A stretch of 64,000 bases of DNA from Rufibacter tibetensis. GTDB taxonomy: Bacteria; Bacteroidota; Bacteroidia; Cytophagales; Hymenobacteraceae. Made by a program: the position numbers and the translations under genes. The stretch covers positions 4,966,001 through 5,030,000 of the forward strand of contig NZ_CP012643.1 of the NCBI RefSeq assembly GCF_001310085.1. Reading direction: 5' to 3'. The notes under the pieces were generated by a model that ran no database searches, was not told where the DNA came from, and worked only from the letters and a program-made list of their open reading frames with translations. Within the stretch, counting starts at the first letter, position 1; every line of letters starts with the position of its first letter. This document shows positions 45,476 through 55,144 of this stretch, in pieces.

Positions 45476-47065
45476 ATGATACGTCTCCTCACCCCTCCCC
45501 GCTTGCAGTGCAAAAGAAGTACGCGCAAGCTCTTCCTACTCTCGTTGCTCTTCTCTGCCCAAGTGGGTTTGGCCAAGACCAAAGACCCGGTGTTAGACAG
45601 CATTGTAAAAGAAGCGACCCAAAATTCTCAGCTGGAAACGCTGGCGCATGAACTGATGGATGTGATTGGTCCACGCCTGGTGGGTACGCCCCAAATGCAG
45701 CAAGCCAATGACTGGGCCGTGGCTAAATACAAAGGCTGGGGCATTGCTGCCAGAAATGAGAAATGGGGAGAATGGCGCGGCTGGCAAAGAGGCATCTCGC
45801 ACATTGATATGGTGCACCCCCGGGTAAGAACCCTGGAGGGCATGCAACTGGCCTGGAGCCCCAGCACCAAAGGCAAAGGCGTCACCGCTGAAACCATCAC
45901 CCTCCCTGAAACTGTCACAGATTCCATGGCCTTCCAGAAGTGGTTGCCCAACGTGAAAGGCAAATTTGTGCTGATCTCCATGCCGCAGCCCACCGGAAGA
46001 CCCGATTACAACTGGCAGGAGTTCGCCACGAAAGAGTCTTTTGAGAAAATGAAAGCGGAGCGCACCGCCCTAACCGAAGCCTGGCGCACCAAGATGGCAA
46101 AGATGGGATACACTACCCGCACCTTGCCCGTGGCCCTGGAAAAAGCCGGAGCTGCCGGAGTGGTCATGTCTAATTGGTCAAACGGGTTTGGAGTGAACAA
46201 GATCTTCAGTGCCTACACGAAGAAGATTCCTACGGTAGACCTTTCTTTGGAGGATTACGGAATGGTGTACCGCCTCACCGCTTCTGGTCAGAAACCCAAA
46301 ATCAACGTGCAGGCCGAATCTAAAGAGCGCGGCATGGTACCTACTTTCAACACCATCGCGGAGATAAAAGGAACCCAGAAACCAGATGAGTACGTGATCC
46401 TGTCGGCGCACTTTGACTCCTGGGATGGCGCTACTGGTGCCACTGATAACGGAACCGGCACCCTGGTCATGATGGAAGCCATGCGAATACTGAAGAAGAT
46501 CTACCCTAACCCTAAAAGAACCATCATGGTAGGGCATTGGGGTAGCGAAGAGCAAGGACTGAACGGTTCCCGCTCATTTGTGGAAGACCACCCGGAAATT
46601 GTAAGCAAAATACAGGCAGTGTTTAACCAGGACAATGGTACCGGCCGCGTGGTCAACTTAGGTGGCTCTGGCTTCCTGCACTCTTATGAATTCCTGAACC
46701 GCTGGTTGGCTCCGGTACCGACAGAGATCCGCTCCCACATACAAACCAACTTCCCGGGTGCCCCGGGCGGCGGCGGATCAGACCACGCCTCGTTTGTAGC
46801 AGCGGGTGCTCCGGCGTTTTCGCTTAGTTCCCTGAGCTGGTCTTACGGCACCTACACCTGGCACACCAACCGCGACACCTATGACAAGATCGTGTTTGAT
46901 GATGTGCGTAGCAACGCCATTCTTACTGCTATTTTAGCTTACATGGCCAGTGAAGACCCCACTACCACCTCCCGTGAAAGAAGTGTGTTACCAGCCAACC
47001 AAAGAACTGGTCAGCCTGGTACCTGGCCTGCTCAAACCAAGCCTACTCGCAAAGGTGGGGGTTGA
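45476..47065 (+). CDS. M28-family zinc aminopeptidase/carboxypeptidase, exported
   Basis: Zinc metallopeptidase of 529 residues with a signal peptide (core LFLLSLLFSAQVGLA). Residues about 140-275 form a PA-type insert, followed by the M28 catalytic domain. Zinc ligands and catalytic residues visible: H312 (LSAHFDSWD), D324 (GATDNGTG), E358-E359 (GSEEQGLNGS), D386 (NQDNGTG) and H463 (TWHTNRDTYD). The C-terminus is a short, basic, Gly/Pro/Thr-rich tail (TWPAQTKPTRKGGG). It acts in the periplasm or outside on peptide ends. Exact cleavage preference is not known. Confidence 0.93.
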   Translation: MIRLLTPPRLQCKRSTRKLFLLSLLFSAQVGLAKTKDPVLDSIVKEATQNSQLETLAHELMDVIGPRLVGTPQMQQANDWAVAKYKGWGIAARNEKWGEWRGWQRGISHIDMVHPRVRTLEGMQLAWSPSTKGKGVTAETITLPETVTDSMAFQKWLPNVKGKFVLISMPQPTGRPDYNWQEFATKESFEKMKAERTALTEAWRTKMAKMGYTTRTLPVALEKAGAAGVVMSNWSNGFGVNKIFSAYTKKIPTVDLSLEDYGMVYRLTASGQKPKINVQAESKERGMVPTFNTIAEIKGTQKPDEYVILSAHFDSWDGATGATDNGTGTLVMMEAMRILKKIYPNPKRTIMVGHWGSEEQGLNGSRSFVEDHPEIVSKIQAVFNQDNGTGRVVNLGGSGFLHSYEFLNRWLAPVPTEIRSHIQTNFPGAPGGGGSDHASFVAAGAPAFSLSSLSWSYGTYTWHTNRDTYDKIVFDDVRSNAILTAILAYMASEDPTTTSRERSVLPANQRTGQPGTWPAQTKPTRKGGG

Positions 47066-47118
47066 GTAGAACTTAGCAAAGTAAAAGCTCTGATCTAACA
47101 TATCACGAGTTCTGTAAG

Positions 47119-47166
47119 AAAGCAGAAAGCCCCCGGAAGACTGAACTTCCGGGGGCTTTCTGCTTT
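47119..47166. terminator. 21-bp perfect bidirectional terminator
   Basis: AAAGCAGAAAGCCCCCGGAAG and its complement surround a 6-base loop (ACTGAA), between the convergent M28 and alpha/beta hydrolase genes. It lacks the palindrome-family core. Confidence 0.9.
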
Positions 47167-47195
47167 TATCCACCTTAAGGCTTTTTAAATAAGGG

Positions 47196-48122
47196 CTATG
47201 ATGTTCTGCTGCGCGCCAACAAAAATCCTCCAGCTACTACAGCTAGCCCCACGCCCACAATGGCTGCCCAGTTTCTGGTAGCAGTCGTTACAGGGGTTTG
47301 CATCTCCGCGGAAAGCAGCGGTTCATAATTAATGCCGCTGGTAACGGTTAGCACCAATTGTACGGCTTCTTCCGGAGAATCCCATTGCGGGAAGTGACCG
47401 CAACTAGAAAACCAATGTATGCAGGCATCAGGAAAAAGGCGCAAAGCCCTGGAAGCTTGCTGCGGAAAACAAACCCTGTCCTGCTTACCCCACCCAATAA
47501 TCAAAGGTGCTTGCAGGGTACCGCGCGGAACTCCTTTTTGGGGTTCGCCATACGTTAAGTTGTACAACAAGTCATCAAAGGAGGCAGACGTAGCAAAGGT
47601 TCGCATTTCTTCCTGCACCAGTTCTGCGTGTAGATCCCAGGGACGGGCAGAAAACTGGGGCAACAGCAAGGTGCGACCAACCGGGTTCCCTGCGATAGCA
47701 GGCATCACGGGTTGCAACCATTGCACCAGCCTTCTGGAAGCCGCCACTGAAAAGTAGAAGAATGGTTTCTCCCAGCCTTTCCAGAATCCGCCCGGGTCTA
47801 AAGACACAACTGCCCCTACTATCCCCCCACGTCTTACTAACTCCAGCACCAGGCGCGCACCCATGGAACTGCCCACGGCATCAATCCCCAAAAGATTCTG
47901 GCTTTCCAGAAAAGAGGTGACCGCATCGGCTAAGGTGCTAATGGAAACTTCCCCTTGTAACGGGGGGGTAGCACCATGCCCCGGTAAATCAATCGCAATT
48001 ACCTCACGGCCTGCATCTGCCAGCCCGTCTATCATTAAGTCCCAGGAGCGGGAGCTTCCGCCAATGCCATGTACCAGTAACAGAGGTTTCCCTTCGCCTC
48101 GCCGGATGAAATGCATGTCCAT
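47196..48122 (-). CDS. Alpha/beta hydrolase with C-terminal membrane anchor
   Basis: Serine hydrolase of 308 residues. The oxyanion strand LLLVHGIGGSS, nucleophile elbow GSSMG (S86), acid near WGKQDRV and His in SSCGHFPQWDSPEE form a complete catalytic set. There is no N-terminal signal peptide, but the last 35 residues include a hydrophobic helix (WAAIVGVGLAVVAGGFLLA) followed by RSRTS. That predicts a tail-anchored membrane protein with its catalytic domain in the cytoplasm. The substrate is unknown and could be an ester or a lactone. It stands between two hairpins. Confidence 0.85.
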   Translation of the reverse strand: MDMHFIRRGEGKPLLLVHGIGGSSRSWDLMIDGLADAGREVIAIDLPGHGATPPLQGEVSISTLADAVTSFLESQNLLGIDAVGSSMGARLVLELVRRGGIVGAVVSLDPGGFWKGWEKPFFYFSVAASRRLVQWLQPVMPAIAGNPVGRTLLLPQFSARPWDLHAELVQEEMRTFATSASFDDLLYNLTYGEPQKGVPRGTLQAPLIIGWGKQDRVCFPQQASRALRLFPDACIHWFSSCGHFPQWDSPEEAVQLVLTVTSGINYEPLLSAEMQTPVTTATRNWAAIVGVGLAVVAGGFLLARSRTS

Positions 48123-48243
48123 TTGAAATCAGGTTAAGTGCTCAAAGCGTTTTGAGACTGCTTAGAGATACGGGGTAAAAGCACCCTTGTTCTACCTTCT
48201 GCTACCCTAAAACTTTCCTTTTGTAGGTAAAGCCAAAAAATGA

Positions 48244-48293
48244 AGGCCCTGTTTTAAGGCAGATTTAATAAAAATTGCTTCAAAACAGGGCCT
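48244..48293. terminator. Hairpin with palindrome-family core after the M1 peptidase
   Basis: AGGCCCT/AGGGCCT arms enclose a 36-base family copy (48251-48286). It lies about 55 bp past the stop of the minus-strand M1 peptidase gene. Confidence 0.75.
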
Positions 48294-48348
48294 CCTTAAA
48301 GTTCATCAATCAGCAAGAGTAAGTGGCCATGGACCTAAACCTATGATC

Positions 48349-50004
48349 TTACTGCACCCGTTTCTGAGTCACATAGAAGTTTGGATCTACTTTAATCCCG
48401 GTGGCACCAGCAGCAAGGGTAGCTTTTTTCCAGGTGGTGGAGACCGGTTGTAACCACGTTTCTTTTCCAGCTACCAAAACTTTTACCGGCAGGTTAAAGC
48501 CCTTGACGACATTGTTCCAGCGGTACGAGAGGGTTTTTCCTTCCACCTTATACTCCAGTTCAGGAATACGAACATCGCGGAGGTACTGGTCAAAGAAAGC
48601 TTTCAGGTCCTTTCCGGTTTGTTGACTGATGTAGTTTTCAATCTGGGCGGTTGTCACCGTCTGGTGGTAAAACTCTTTGTTCAGGCCACGCAGTAGTTTC
48701 CGCCATTTCTCGTCATCATTCACCACTTGCCGAAGGGTGTGCAGCATGTTGCCGCCTTTGGGGTACATGTCACCGGAGCCGCTGAAGTTTACATTATATA
48801 TCCCGATGATGGGCCGGTCATTTCTGATTCCGCGACGGGTACCGATCACGTACTCACTTGCGGCTTTTTTGCCATGGTAATATTCCACAAACAAGCTCTC
48901 TGAGTAGTTGGTAAAACTCTCATGAATCCACATGTCAGCGTTGTCTTTGTAAGTGATGTTGTTGGCAAACCATTCATGCCCACTTTCGTGGATGATGATG
49001 AAGTCGAACTTCAGGCCCCAACCCGTGCCGCTGAGGTCCCGACCCAGGTAGCCGTTCTGGTATTTGTTTCCGTAGGTCACTGAGCTCTGGTGTTCCATGC
49101 CCAGATACGGCACCTCCACCAATTTATAGCTGTCTTCATAGAAAGGGTACGGCCCAAACCAGTGCTCAAAGGCTTTCAGCATCTGGGGTACTTGCTTGAA
49201 CTGCTCTTTGGCTTTGGCCAGGTTCTCGCGCAGCACATAATAATTGCAATCCAGCTTGCCTTTTTCGCCGGCGTAGGTTTCTGAGAAGTTCACGTAATCG
49301 GCAATATTCACATTCACGCCGTAGTTGTTGATGGGATTTGTAACCGCCCAATGGAAGGTGTGGGTGCCGTCTGCGTGCTGCTCTAGTTTGCGCAAGCGCC
49401 CATTAGAGACATCAACCAGGTCTTTCGGCACCGTTACCCTAATCATCATGCTGTCGGGCTCATCGTACATGTGGTCTTTGCAGGGCCAAAACAAGCTTGC
49501 GCCGTCGCCTTGCACCGAGGTGGCAATGAAAGGTTTACCGTTGCTGTCTTTCTTCCAGGTAACGCCCCCGCTCCACGGCGGATTGGTGCTTACCTGGGGT
49601 TTGCCGCCGTAGGTTACTTCCACGGTCTGCAGGGTACCAGGCACTTGTTTGGCAGCTAGCTGAATAAACCAGGCATTCCCATCCTGCTTCACCCTCAGGT
49701 TCTGCCCGTTCTGCCGAACCTGCTCAATGCGCATGGGCGGCTGCAAATCAATCTGCATCACCTGGTGGGGCTTCAGCACTTTGTAGCGCACCAGGTTCAC
49801 GCCCTGCATTGTACTGTCTTGCGGGTTCACTTTCATGCTCAGGTCATAATGCACCAAATCCCACCAGGCCCGCTCCGGCGTGATAGAGCCCCTCAGTGTG
49901 TCTTGCCGGGTAAAGGTAGGAATAGATTGGGCCTGGGCATCTATTCCCACCACCAGTAAAAGGAAGGAAAGCAGACCCAACAGAGAAGAAAACCGATGTA
50001 GCAT
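48349..50004 (-). CDS. M1-family zinc metallopeptidase, exported
   Basis: Aminopeptidase-type enzyme of 551 residues with a signal peptide ending GIDAQAQ. Zinc site: H339-E-S-G-H343 with E362 in IHESFTNYSE. The exopeptidase-type motif GMEHQ is at 302-306 (in place of GAMEN). It is shorter than typical PepN and lacks the C-terminal helical domain, ending with KVLVAGKETWLQPVST after a beta domain. This resembles the compact M1 family found in many Bacteroidota. Probably periplasmic or surface-located. Substrate not defined. Confidence 0.93.
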   Translation of the reverse strand: MLHRFSSLLGLLSFLLLVVGIDAQAQSIPTFTRQDTLRGSITPERAWWDLVHYDLSMKVNPQDSTMQGVNLVRYKVLKPHQVMQIDLQPPMRIEQVRQNGQNLRVKQDGNAWFIQLAAKQVPGTLQTVEVTYGGKPQVSTNPPWSGGVTWKKDSNGKPFIATSVQGDGASLFWPCKDHMYDEPDSMMIRVTVPKDLVDVSNGRLRKLEQHADGTHTFHWAVTNPINNYGVNVNIADYVNFSETYAGEKGKLDCNYYVLRENLAKAKEQFKQVPQMLKAFEHWFGPYPFYEDSYKLVEVPYLGMEHQSSVTYGNKYQNGYLGRDLSGTGWGLKFDFIIIHESGHEWFANNITYKDNADMWIHESFTNYSESLFVEYYHGKKAASEYVIGTRRGIRNDRPIIGIYNVNFSGSGDMYPKGGNMLHTLRQVVNDDEKWRKLLRGLNKEFYHQTVTTAQIENYISQQTGKDLKAFFDQYLRDVRIPELEYKVEGKTLSYRWNNVVKGFNLPVKVLVAGKETWLQPVSTTWKKATLAAGATGIKVDPNFYVTQKRVQ

Positions 50005-50038
50005 TTTTAACCTGTTTTTGAAAATGTAACCTAAAAAA
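50004..50038. repeat. Palindrome-family copy overlapping the M1 peptidase start
   Basis: On the minus strand it reads TTTTTTAGGTTACATTTTC then AAAAACAGGTTAAAAA, directly abutting the ATG at 50004, so it would be the last part of the mRNA leader. The arms pair in the centre and at the ends. Confidence 0.5.
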
Positions 50039-50048
50039 GCCTAAGGAT

Positions 50049-50110
50049 AATAACTCTTATTAAGCTTCCAGCTGCTTAACTAGAAAAATGGAGCTTAAAT
50101 AAGAGTTATT
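50049..50110. terminator. Long hairpin between GH5-like and M1 genes
   Basis: AATAACTCTTATT and complement with a shared AAGCT/AGCTT stem (one-base bulge) form a stem of about 18 pairs around a 25-base loop. Confidence 0.65.
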
Positions 50111-50184
50111 AACACCTTCATGCTGGTAGATATAAGCATCTCTACTACTTACTTTAGGTAAATGGAAACTACTAATAAAAAACC

Positions 50185-50219
50185 TTTTCAAGCTGCTTTT
50201 CTAAAAACATACCTGAAAC
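50185..50219. repeat. Palindrome-family copy after the GH5-like gene
   Basis: On the minus strand GTTTCAGGTATGTTTTTAG then AAAAGCAGCTTGAAAA, 35 bases, 25 bases past the stop. Centre and ends pair well. Confidence 0.6.
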
Positions 50220-50243
50220 GGTTTCAAAGGAATAGGTACCCTT

Positions 50244-52829
50244 CTAGTTTTTTTCTAGCCATACGGCTTCCACTTCGAAGGTGTAGGATTGTGCCCCTGC
50301 AGTAGTCTTTTTATCCTGAAGGATAGAAATTTCAAGCTTCTCTGCTTGCTTTAAATTAAAAGCCACAGCCTTAGCAGCCGAAAACCTGAACGGGTGGAAG
50401 CCCGGATAAGGCCTGGGCAACAGCATGAAAGAATCTGGTTTCAATGTGTTTAAGGGTATCTCAATGTCTTGAAAGTTCTGGCTGACATTCACCCTAGCGG
50501 TATAGCCAGCGGCATCAGAGGTGATTAATCCTACCTTCACCGGCAATGGGGTTGCATTAGATGTTCTGATTCTGATCACCAGTTTGTCAAAGGTTCCAAG
50601 TTCACTTTCACGACCCTTCAGTTTGTCTCCTATGAAGTGCTGGAAGCCCATGGTTTGTTCTGCCGTTAGTTCTTTGGCAGTTAGTTTCAGCACCAGTTGC
50701 TCAGGTTTTTCTGCGGTGATCAAGGCCCGCTCATCTCCCCTCCAGAGGTTCGGGAAGACATAAATGGACCGGTCTGTAGTGGCGTTAAACAGAGACAAAG
50801 CTCCCTTGTCAGAGGCGACAAACGTTTGCCAGGTGTCATTCTGGTAATAGTCCCAAGCCCAGGGATCCCCCTCGTATCCTCCGGGGAATGTCACCTGCTG
50901 CGTTCCATCCTGCACCATGATCCGGTAGTTGATTAAGCCCGGCGAGGTGAGATCAAAAGGAATTTCGGCTTTGTATTTACTACCTCCCAGGCTCTCCATC
51001 GCTACGGTTTTGTAAACCCCAGCCTGGTTGTTTAGCTGCAAAGAAATCTTAGCCTCCCGGGATACACCCACTACTTTGGCGTACAGCACAAATGGCTTTC
51101 CGGCGGATACTTCTTTCAAGGGCTGGTGCGCTACAAAGATCTTCGTTTCTGTGGGCTGAGGAGCTGCGAATTCTTTGATCTCCATGTTTCCAAAAAAGGT
51201 CTTTCCTTTCAGCGGTCCTTTTCCTTTTCTGGCCAGTAAATAGACTCCGGGTTTTATTTGAAAACCACCCTCCTTTGCAGAGGCTTTGTAGGCATTTCCC
51301 TCATTCACACTGGTTATGGTAAACTCCTCCCCCAGCTCAGCCAGCCTGATCTGCATGGAGTGGTTCAGCCACTGAATGCGGGTTACTTCTTTGTTAGGTG
51401 ATGCTTTTGCGAAGGGGTCTCTGATGTGCACTGCATCAGGCATTACCTCCAGCCGCCAAACTCCTTTCTCCAGCTTGTCCAGGAAATAAGATCCAGAACC
51501 GCTGTAGGTTACCACTGGCGAACTTCCTACCCCAGCCACCTGGGTTAACTTACCAACATTCACTGGTTTGGTGTGGGTGGTATTGGTATACAGGAATGCC
51601 CTCTGCGTGTTCATCTCGCTCAGTGATTCTTTATAACTCACCCTAAACGCACCAAAAACACTGTCTGCCGGGTAGGTGCCGTAGCTCTTGCGTAAGGGAA
51701 GTTGATGGAAGGCCTCGGCCGCAATCATGAGGCTGATAGCTTTAGAGGGAGTGTACGCCAAGTTCAGGTAGTGGGTCTGGTATTCAGTATTTGCGTAAGC
51801 GGTAGCCATTGGGTCATAGGCAAACTGCGTGGCCCATTGAAAGCCCGCCTCCCGAAAACTCTTGGCCATGGCCGGGTACATGTAAGAACCTAGTACGTCT
51901 CCGGCATCAAATTCATACACCATCAAAGCTTTGTTTCTGAACTCCGGAATGGTGTCAAATGGGATGTTGTAGCGGTCAACATGAGGCAGGTAATTGCCCT
52001 GTAAAGTGTGGTTGGCCACCAGTCCTGTGGGGTACCACTGAAAACTGAACCCGTCTACATTGGCCTTGGCTACGGCATCAGCGTACCGCGGAGATTCACT
52101 GATGTTGTAAAAGATGGGCTTGGTCCAGCCAGTTGCCCGAATGGCAGCCACCATTCTGTTCACGTACTCGGTGGTCCTGGCTTTGGGGCCGGAGTGCTGT
52201 GGTTCATTGTTTACCTCTGCGGCAATAATGTTGGGGTCAGCCCCGTACCTGAGTTTGGTATAGGGATTGATGTGGTTCAGAAACTGTTTAAGGTAATTCT
52301 CCTGCGCTTTAAAGGCATACTCATTTACCAAAGCTTTCTGTTTGCCGTACAGGCGCGAAAAGCCGGGGGTGTTCTCATCTTTTTCAGGGTAGCCGTTTCC
52401 CCAGAAAGCAATGGGAGTCAGCATGACCCTTATGTTGCGCTGCTTTAATTTGTAGACCAGGTAATCAAAAAGGCGCAGGTGCTCATTCTCCAGCAGGTTG
52501 CCTAAAGTATCAGAGATCTCCGTATCCCACACGTGCACTCTGAAGGCGTCTAATCCTAAACGAGCCATGTGGTAGACATCCTGGTCAATGGCTTTCTCAG
52601 GATCTACGTTGCGAGCTTTAACAGAACGGTAGCCGTAGGCAAACGGAACGGTGTAGTTTACCCCGAAGAAAGCTGCCTCCTGGTTGTTTTTGTTCCAACG
52701 CATGATGCCCTTTTGGTCAACATACACCAACTCCTGGTTTTTGGAGGCTTTGTTTTGGGCAACAAGAGAGGAGAAGAAAAAAGACCCATACAGGAAGAAC
52801 AGGAGAAAGAGGGAGGTTTTATATTTCAT
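50244..52829 (-). CDS. GH5-like secreted glycoside hydrolase with C-terminal beta domains
   Basis: Secreted protein of 861 residues with a signal peptide ending LVAQN. The TIM-barrel domain (about 45-380) carries FFGVNYTVPFAYGY, RLGLDAFRVHVWD, the acid/base motif AAEVNNEPQ (E209) and the nucleophile motif MVYEFDAGD (E306), the pattern of GH5 clan-A hydrolases. Beta-rich modules of about 450 residues follow, with Ig-like and carbohydrate-binding character (AFLYTNTTHTKPVNV, then a final VAFNLKQAEKLEISIL and SYTFEVEAVWLEKN). It is annotated in relatives as a membrane or secreted cellulase-like protein. The substrate (cellulose, mannan or other beta-glucan) cannot be read from the sequence. Confidence 0.8.
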   Translation of the reverse strand: MKYKTSLFLLFFLYGSFFFSSLVAQNKASKNQELVYVDQKGIMRWNKNNQEAAFFGVNYTVPFAYGYRSVKARNVDPEKAIDQDVYHMARLGLDAFRVHVWDTEISDTLGNLLENEHLRLFDYLVYKLKQRNIRVMLTPIAFWGNGYPEKDENTPGFSRLYGKQKALVNEYAFKAQENYLKQFLNHINPYTKLRYGADPNIIAAEVNNEPQHSGPKARTTEYVNRMVAAIRATGWTKPIFYNISESPRYADAVAKANVDGFSFQWYPTGLVANHTLQGNYLPHVDRYNIPFDTIPEFRNKALMVYEFDAGDVLGSYMYPAMAKSFREAGFQWATQFAYDPMATAYANTEYQTHYLNLAYTPSKAISLMIAAEAFHQLPLRKSYGTYPADSVFGAFRVSYKESLSEMNTQRAFLYTNTTHTKPVNVGKLTQVAGVGSSPVVTYSGSGSYFLDKLEKGVWRLEVMPDAVHIRDPFAKASPNKEVTRIQWLNHSMQIRLAELGEEFTITSVNEGNAYKASAKEGGFQIKPGVYLLARKGKGPLKGKTFFGNMEIKEFAAPQPTETKIFVAHQPLKEVSAGKPFVLYAKVVGVSREAKISLQLNNQAGVYKTVAMESLGGSKYKAEIPFDLTSPGLINYRIMVQDGTQQVTFPGGYEGDPWAWDYYQNDTWQTFVASDKGALSLFNATTDRSIYVFPNLWRGDERALITAEKPEQLVLKLTAKELTAEQTMGFQHFIGDKLKGRESELGTFDKLVIRIRTSNATPLPVKVGLITSDAAGYTARVNVSQNFQDIEIPLNTLKPDSFMLLPRPYPGFHPFRFSAAKAVAFNLKQAEKLEISILQDKKTTAGAQSYTFEVEAVWLEKN

Positions 52830-53005
52830 AGTTTGTCTTATACTGCTTTAGCCTAAACAGGATTAGCCTCGACAAACTTACACAAGGAAGCGTTTTCCCT
52901 TATCTTCCTCCTTCCTATTTATCTATACTTACTCTATAGATGGTGTACCAAAAGACTTTTTAAAGTAGTGCTTGATAAGAAAACGCACAGATAGTTACTT
53001 ACTGG

Positions 53006-53665
53006 CTATATGCCCGAAGCAGTCCTTTCAAAGAGGTGGCGATTTGCTCTAAAGGGGGAACTTCCTGGAGTTACCTGGTTATTCCGTAGCATGTTCTGCA
53101 CCTCATTGTCAAAGGAAGTTGAAAGTTGCCGCGCCTGGTGAAGCACCCTTTCTCTTTCTTCTAAGACAAGTTTCATTTTTCTTAACTCAAAATGCACATT
53201 CACTAACTTGGCCAATGCTTTGAGTGACTGAATCTTTTGCTCCGTTAATTCCCGGGGCCGGGTATCAATGACGCACAGGGTTCCCAAAGCATGACCATCA
53301 GCACTTTTCACGGGTACTCCCGCATAGAAAACGATTTTAGGGTCTTTGGCTACTAAGGGGTTATCATGAAAACGCTCGTCATACCGTGCATCTTCCACTA
53401 TAAAGGGTTCGTCTGGATTGATGATGGCATGGGCGCAAAAGGAAATCTCCCGTGGAGTTTCATCTACGTCAAACCCCTGCTTGGATTTAAACCATTGGCG
53501 GTCTTTATCTACCATGGTGAGCAGAGCAGTTGGGGTGCCACAAATTTCTGAGGCAATTTTAGTTACCTCATCATACACCTCTTCTGGCAGGGTATCCAGG
53601 ATATTATGTTGACGCAGTGCATTTAAACGTTCCGACTCATTTGAGGGAATTGGGGCAGACATCAT
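53006..53665 (-). CDS. GAF-domain protein at the end of the exopolysaccharide operon
   Basis: Cytoplasmic signalling-type protein of 219 residues. A single GAF domain (about 20-160) has [71 protein letters not shown], the pattern of GAF domains that precede histidine kinases. It is followed by a helical segment and no output domain. It starts 18 bases after the wcaJ-type gene, so it is probably cotranscribed and could sense a small ligand or redox state to affect polysaccharide synthesis. This role is inferred from position only. Confidence 0.85.
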   Translation of the reverse strand: MMSAPIPSNESERLNALRQHNILDTLPEEVYDEVTKIASEICGTPTALLTMVDKDRQWFKSKQGFDVDETPREISFCAHAIINPDEPFIVEDARYDERFHDNPLVAKDPKIVFYAGVPVKSADGHALGTLCVIDTRPRELTEQKIQSLKALAKLVNVHFELRKMKLVLEERERVLHQARQLSTSFDNEVQNMLRNNQVTPGSSPFRANRHLFERTASGI

Positions 53666-53683
53666 AAAATTGAAAATTAAAAA

Positions 53684-55072
53684 TCAATATGCATTTTCCT
53701 CGCCTTTCACAGCATTGTACACTGTCAAAAACATTATACGGATGTCAAGCCATAAGCTCCAGTTCTCCAGGTACCATAGGTCAAATTCAACTCTTTTTTT
53801 GATGTGGTACAGTTCTGTTATTTCGCCTCGGTATCCGTTTACCTGGGCCCAGCCGGTTATTCCAGGCTTTAAAAATTGCCTGATCATGTAATCATCAGCC
53901 TGGCTGGAGAAGTCTTCGGTGTGTTTCAGCATGTGCGGTCTGGGACCCACAATGCTCATTTCTCCCTTCAGCACATTGATGAATTGAGGGAACTCATCAA
54001 GGCTGGTCTTTCTCAGTATGCGTCCAATTTTGGTTACCCGTTTGTCGTTCTTGGTGGCTTGCTTGGCGGGGTCATTGTTTTCGCCCATGCTCCTGAACTT
54101 ATAGCAGTTAAACGGTCGATTGTTCTTTCCGCTTCTGAGCTGGCTAAAAATGATAGGTCCTTTAGATTCTAGTTTGATCAGTAATCCAATGAGCGGGTAT
54201 AGCCAGGAAAGAATAAAAACAATGACCAGGGCGCTCACAACAATATCAAAAGCCCTTTTGGTAAACCGGTTTACTTCTTCTTCTAAGGGCTCCTTTCTTA
54301 CGGTAAGAATGGGCAGGTCATTCAGGTAATCTATGTAAATGGGCCGGTTGATGAAATAAGAGAAGTCTGGTACAATCCTGAACCTGACCAGATCTTTATC
54401 TGCCTGCTGCATCAGGTTATATACCTGGTGGTTGTTTTCAGGCATGATGGTAGAATAGATTTCATTCACCCTTAATTCCTTAGAGATATGTAAGGCATCC
54501 TGGATACCTTTAAAAACAGGGTAGCCCGGCGAAACAGCCGTCCCTCCTTTATCATCCACAAACCCAATGATATTTACCCCTGCCCCCTGTTTTTCAAGGT
54601 AATTCGTAAGCTTCTTAGCCACTTGGTTGTTACCCAGAATTAAAATTTTCCTTTTTAAGTGCACCGTTTTTTTTACCCATTCCCTTATAGAGAAATAAAT
54701 AAAGCGGTTAATGATTAGACCAAAAAGGAATACAATGACAGTGGTAAAAACAAGTGGCTTTGATAGTTGAATTACCCTGGGTAAGTAAAGGTAGAGGATG
54801 TTGATTCCGGCCCAGACAAAGTACACCCGGAAGGTTGCCCTTAGAAACCTCTCAAAATAGCTAATGCTATCTGTTGCATATACTTTCCCAAACCAAGCTA
54901 AAAGAAGCCAAATCCCGTTCATGATCAGCCAATACTGAGAATACCTCATGTAGAAATGAGACTCGGGATCTTCTTCAAATATCTTCTGCGCTATCAGATA
55001 AACGACATTTAGAACGACAATATCTAATACAAGAAATAAAAGTTGTAAAAACCTTTTAAATGAATTGTTCAT
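53684..55072 (-). CDS. Undecaprenyl-phosphate glucose phosphotransferase, WcaJ type
   Basis: Initiating transferase that puts the first sugar phosphate onto undecaprenyl phosphate, 462 residues. Four N-terminal helices and a CoA-binding-like middle domain (KILILGNNQVAKKLTNYLEKQ) precede a fifth helix and the C-terminal catalytic domain. This has FKRAFDIVVSALVIVF-like start, KLESKGPIIFSQLRSGKNNRPFNCYKFRSM, GRILRKTSLDEFPQFINVLKGEMS and VGPRPHMLKHTEDFS, all standard for PssY/WcaJ. The sugar is probably glucose or galactose and is not certain. It belongs to the minus-strand polysaccharide operon, 72 bp after the GH26 gene. Confidence 0.92.
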   Translation of the reverse strand: MNNSFKRFLQLLFLVLDIVVLNVVYLIAQKIFEEDPESHFYMRYSQYWLIMNGIWLLLAWFGKVYATDSISYFERFLRATFRVYFVWAGINILYLYLPRVIQLSKPLVFTTVIVFLFGLIINRFIYFSIREWVKKTVHLKRKILILGNNQVAKKLTNYLEKQGAGVNIIGFVDDKGGTAVSPGYPVFKGIQDALHISKELRVNEIYSTIMPENNHQVYNLMQQADKDLVRFRIVPDFSYFINRPIYIDYLNDLPILTVRKEPLEEEVNRFTKRAFDIVVSALVIVFILSWLYPLIGLLIKLESKGPIIFSQLRSGKNNRPFNCYKFRSMGENNDPAKQATKNDKRVTKIGRILRKTSLDEFPQFINVLKGEMSIVGPRPHMLKHTEDFSSQADDYMIRQFLKPGITGWAQVNGYRGEITELYHIKKRVEFDLWYLENWSLWLDIRIMFLTVYNAVKGEENAY

Positions 55073-55144
55073 TCTATTTCAATTAAACCCAGAGAAATTA
55101 AGGTTGCGAGGGAAGGCAGATAACCGGGTTAAAAATATAAGGTT

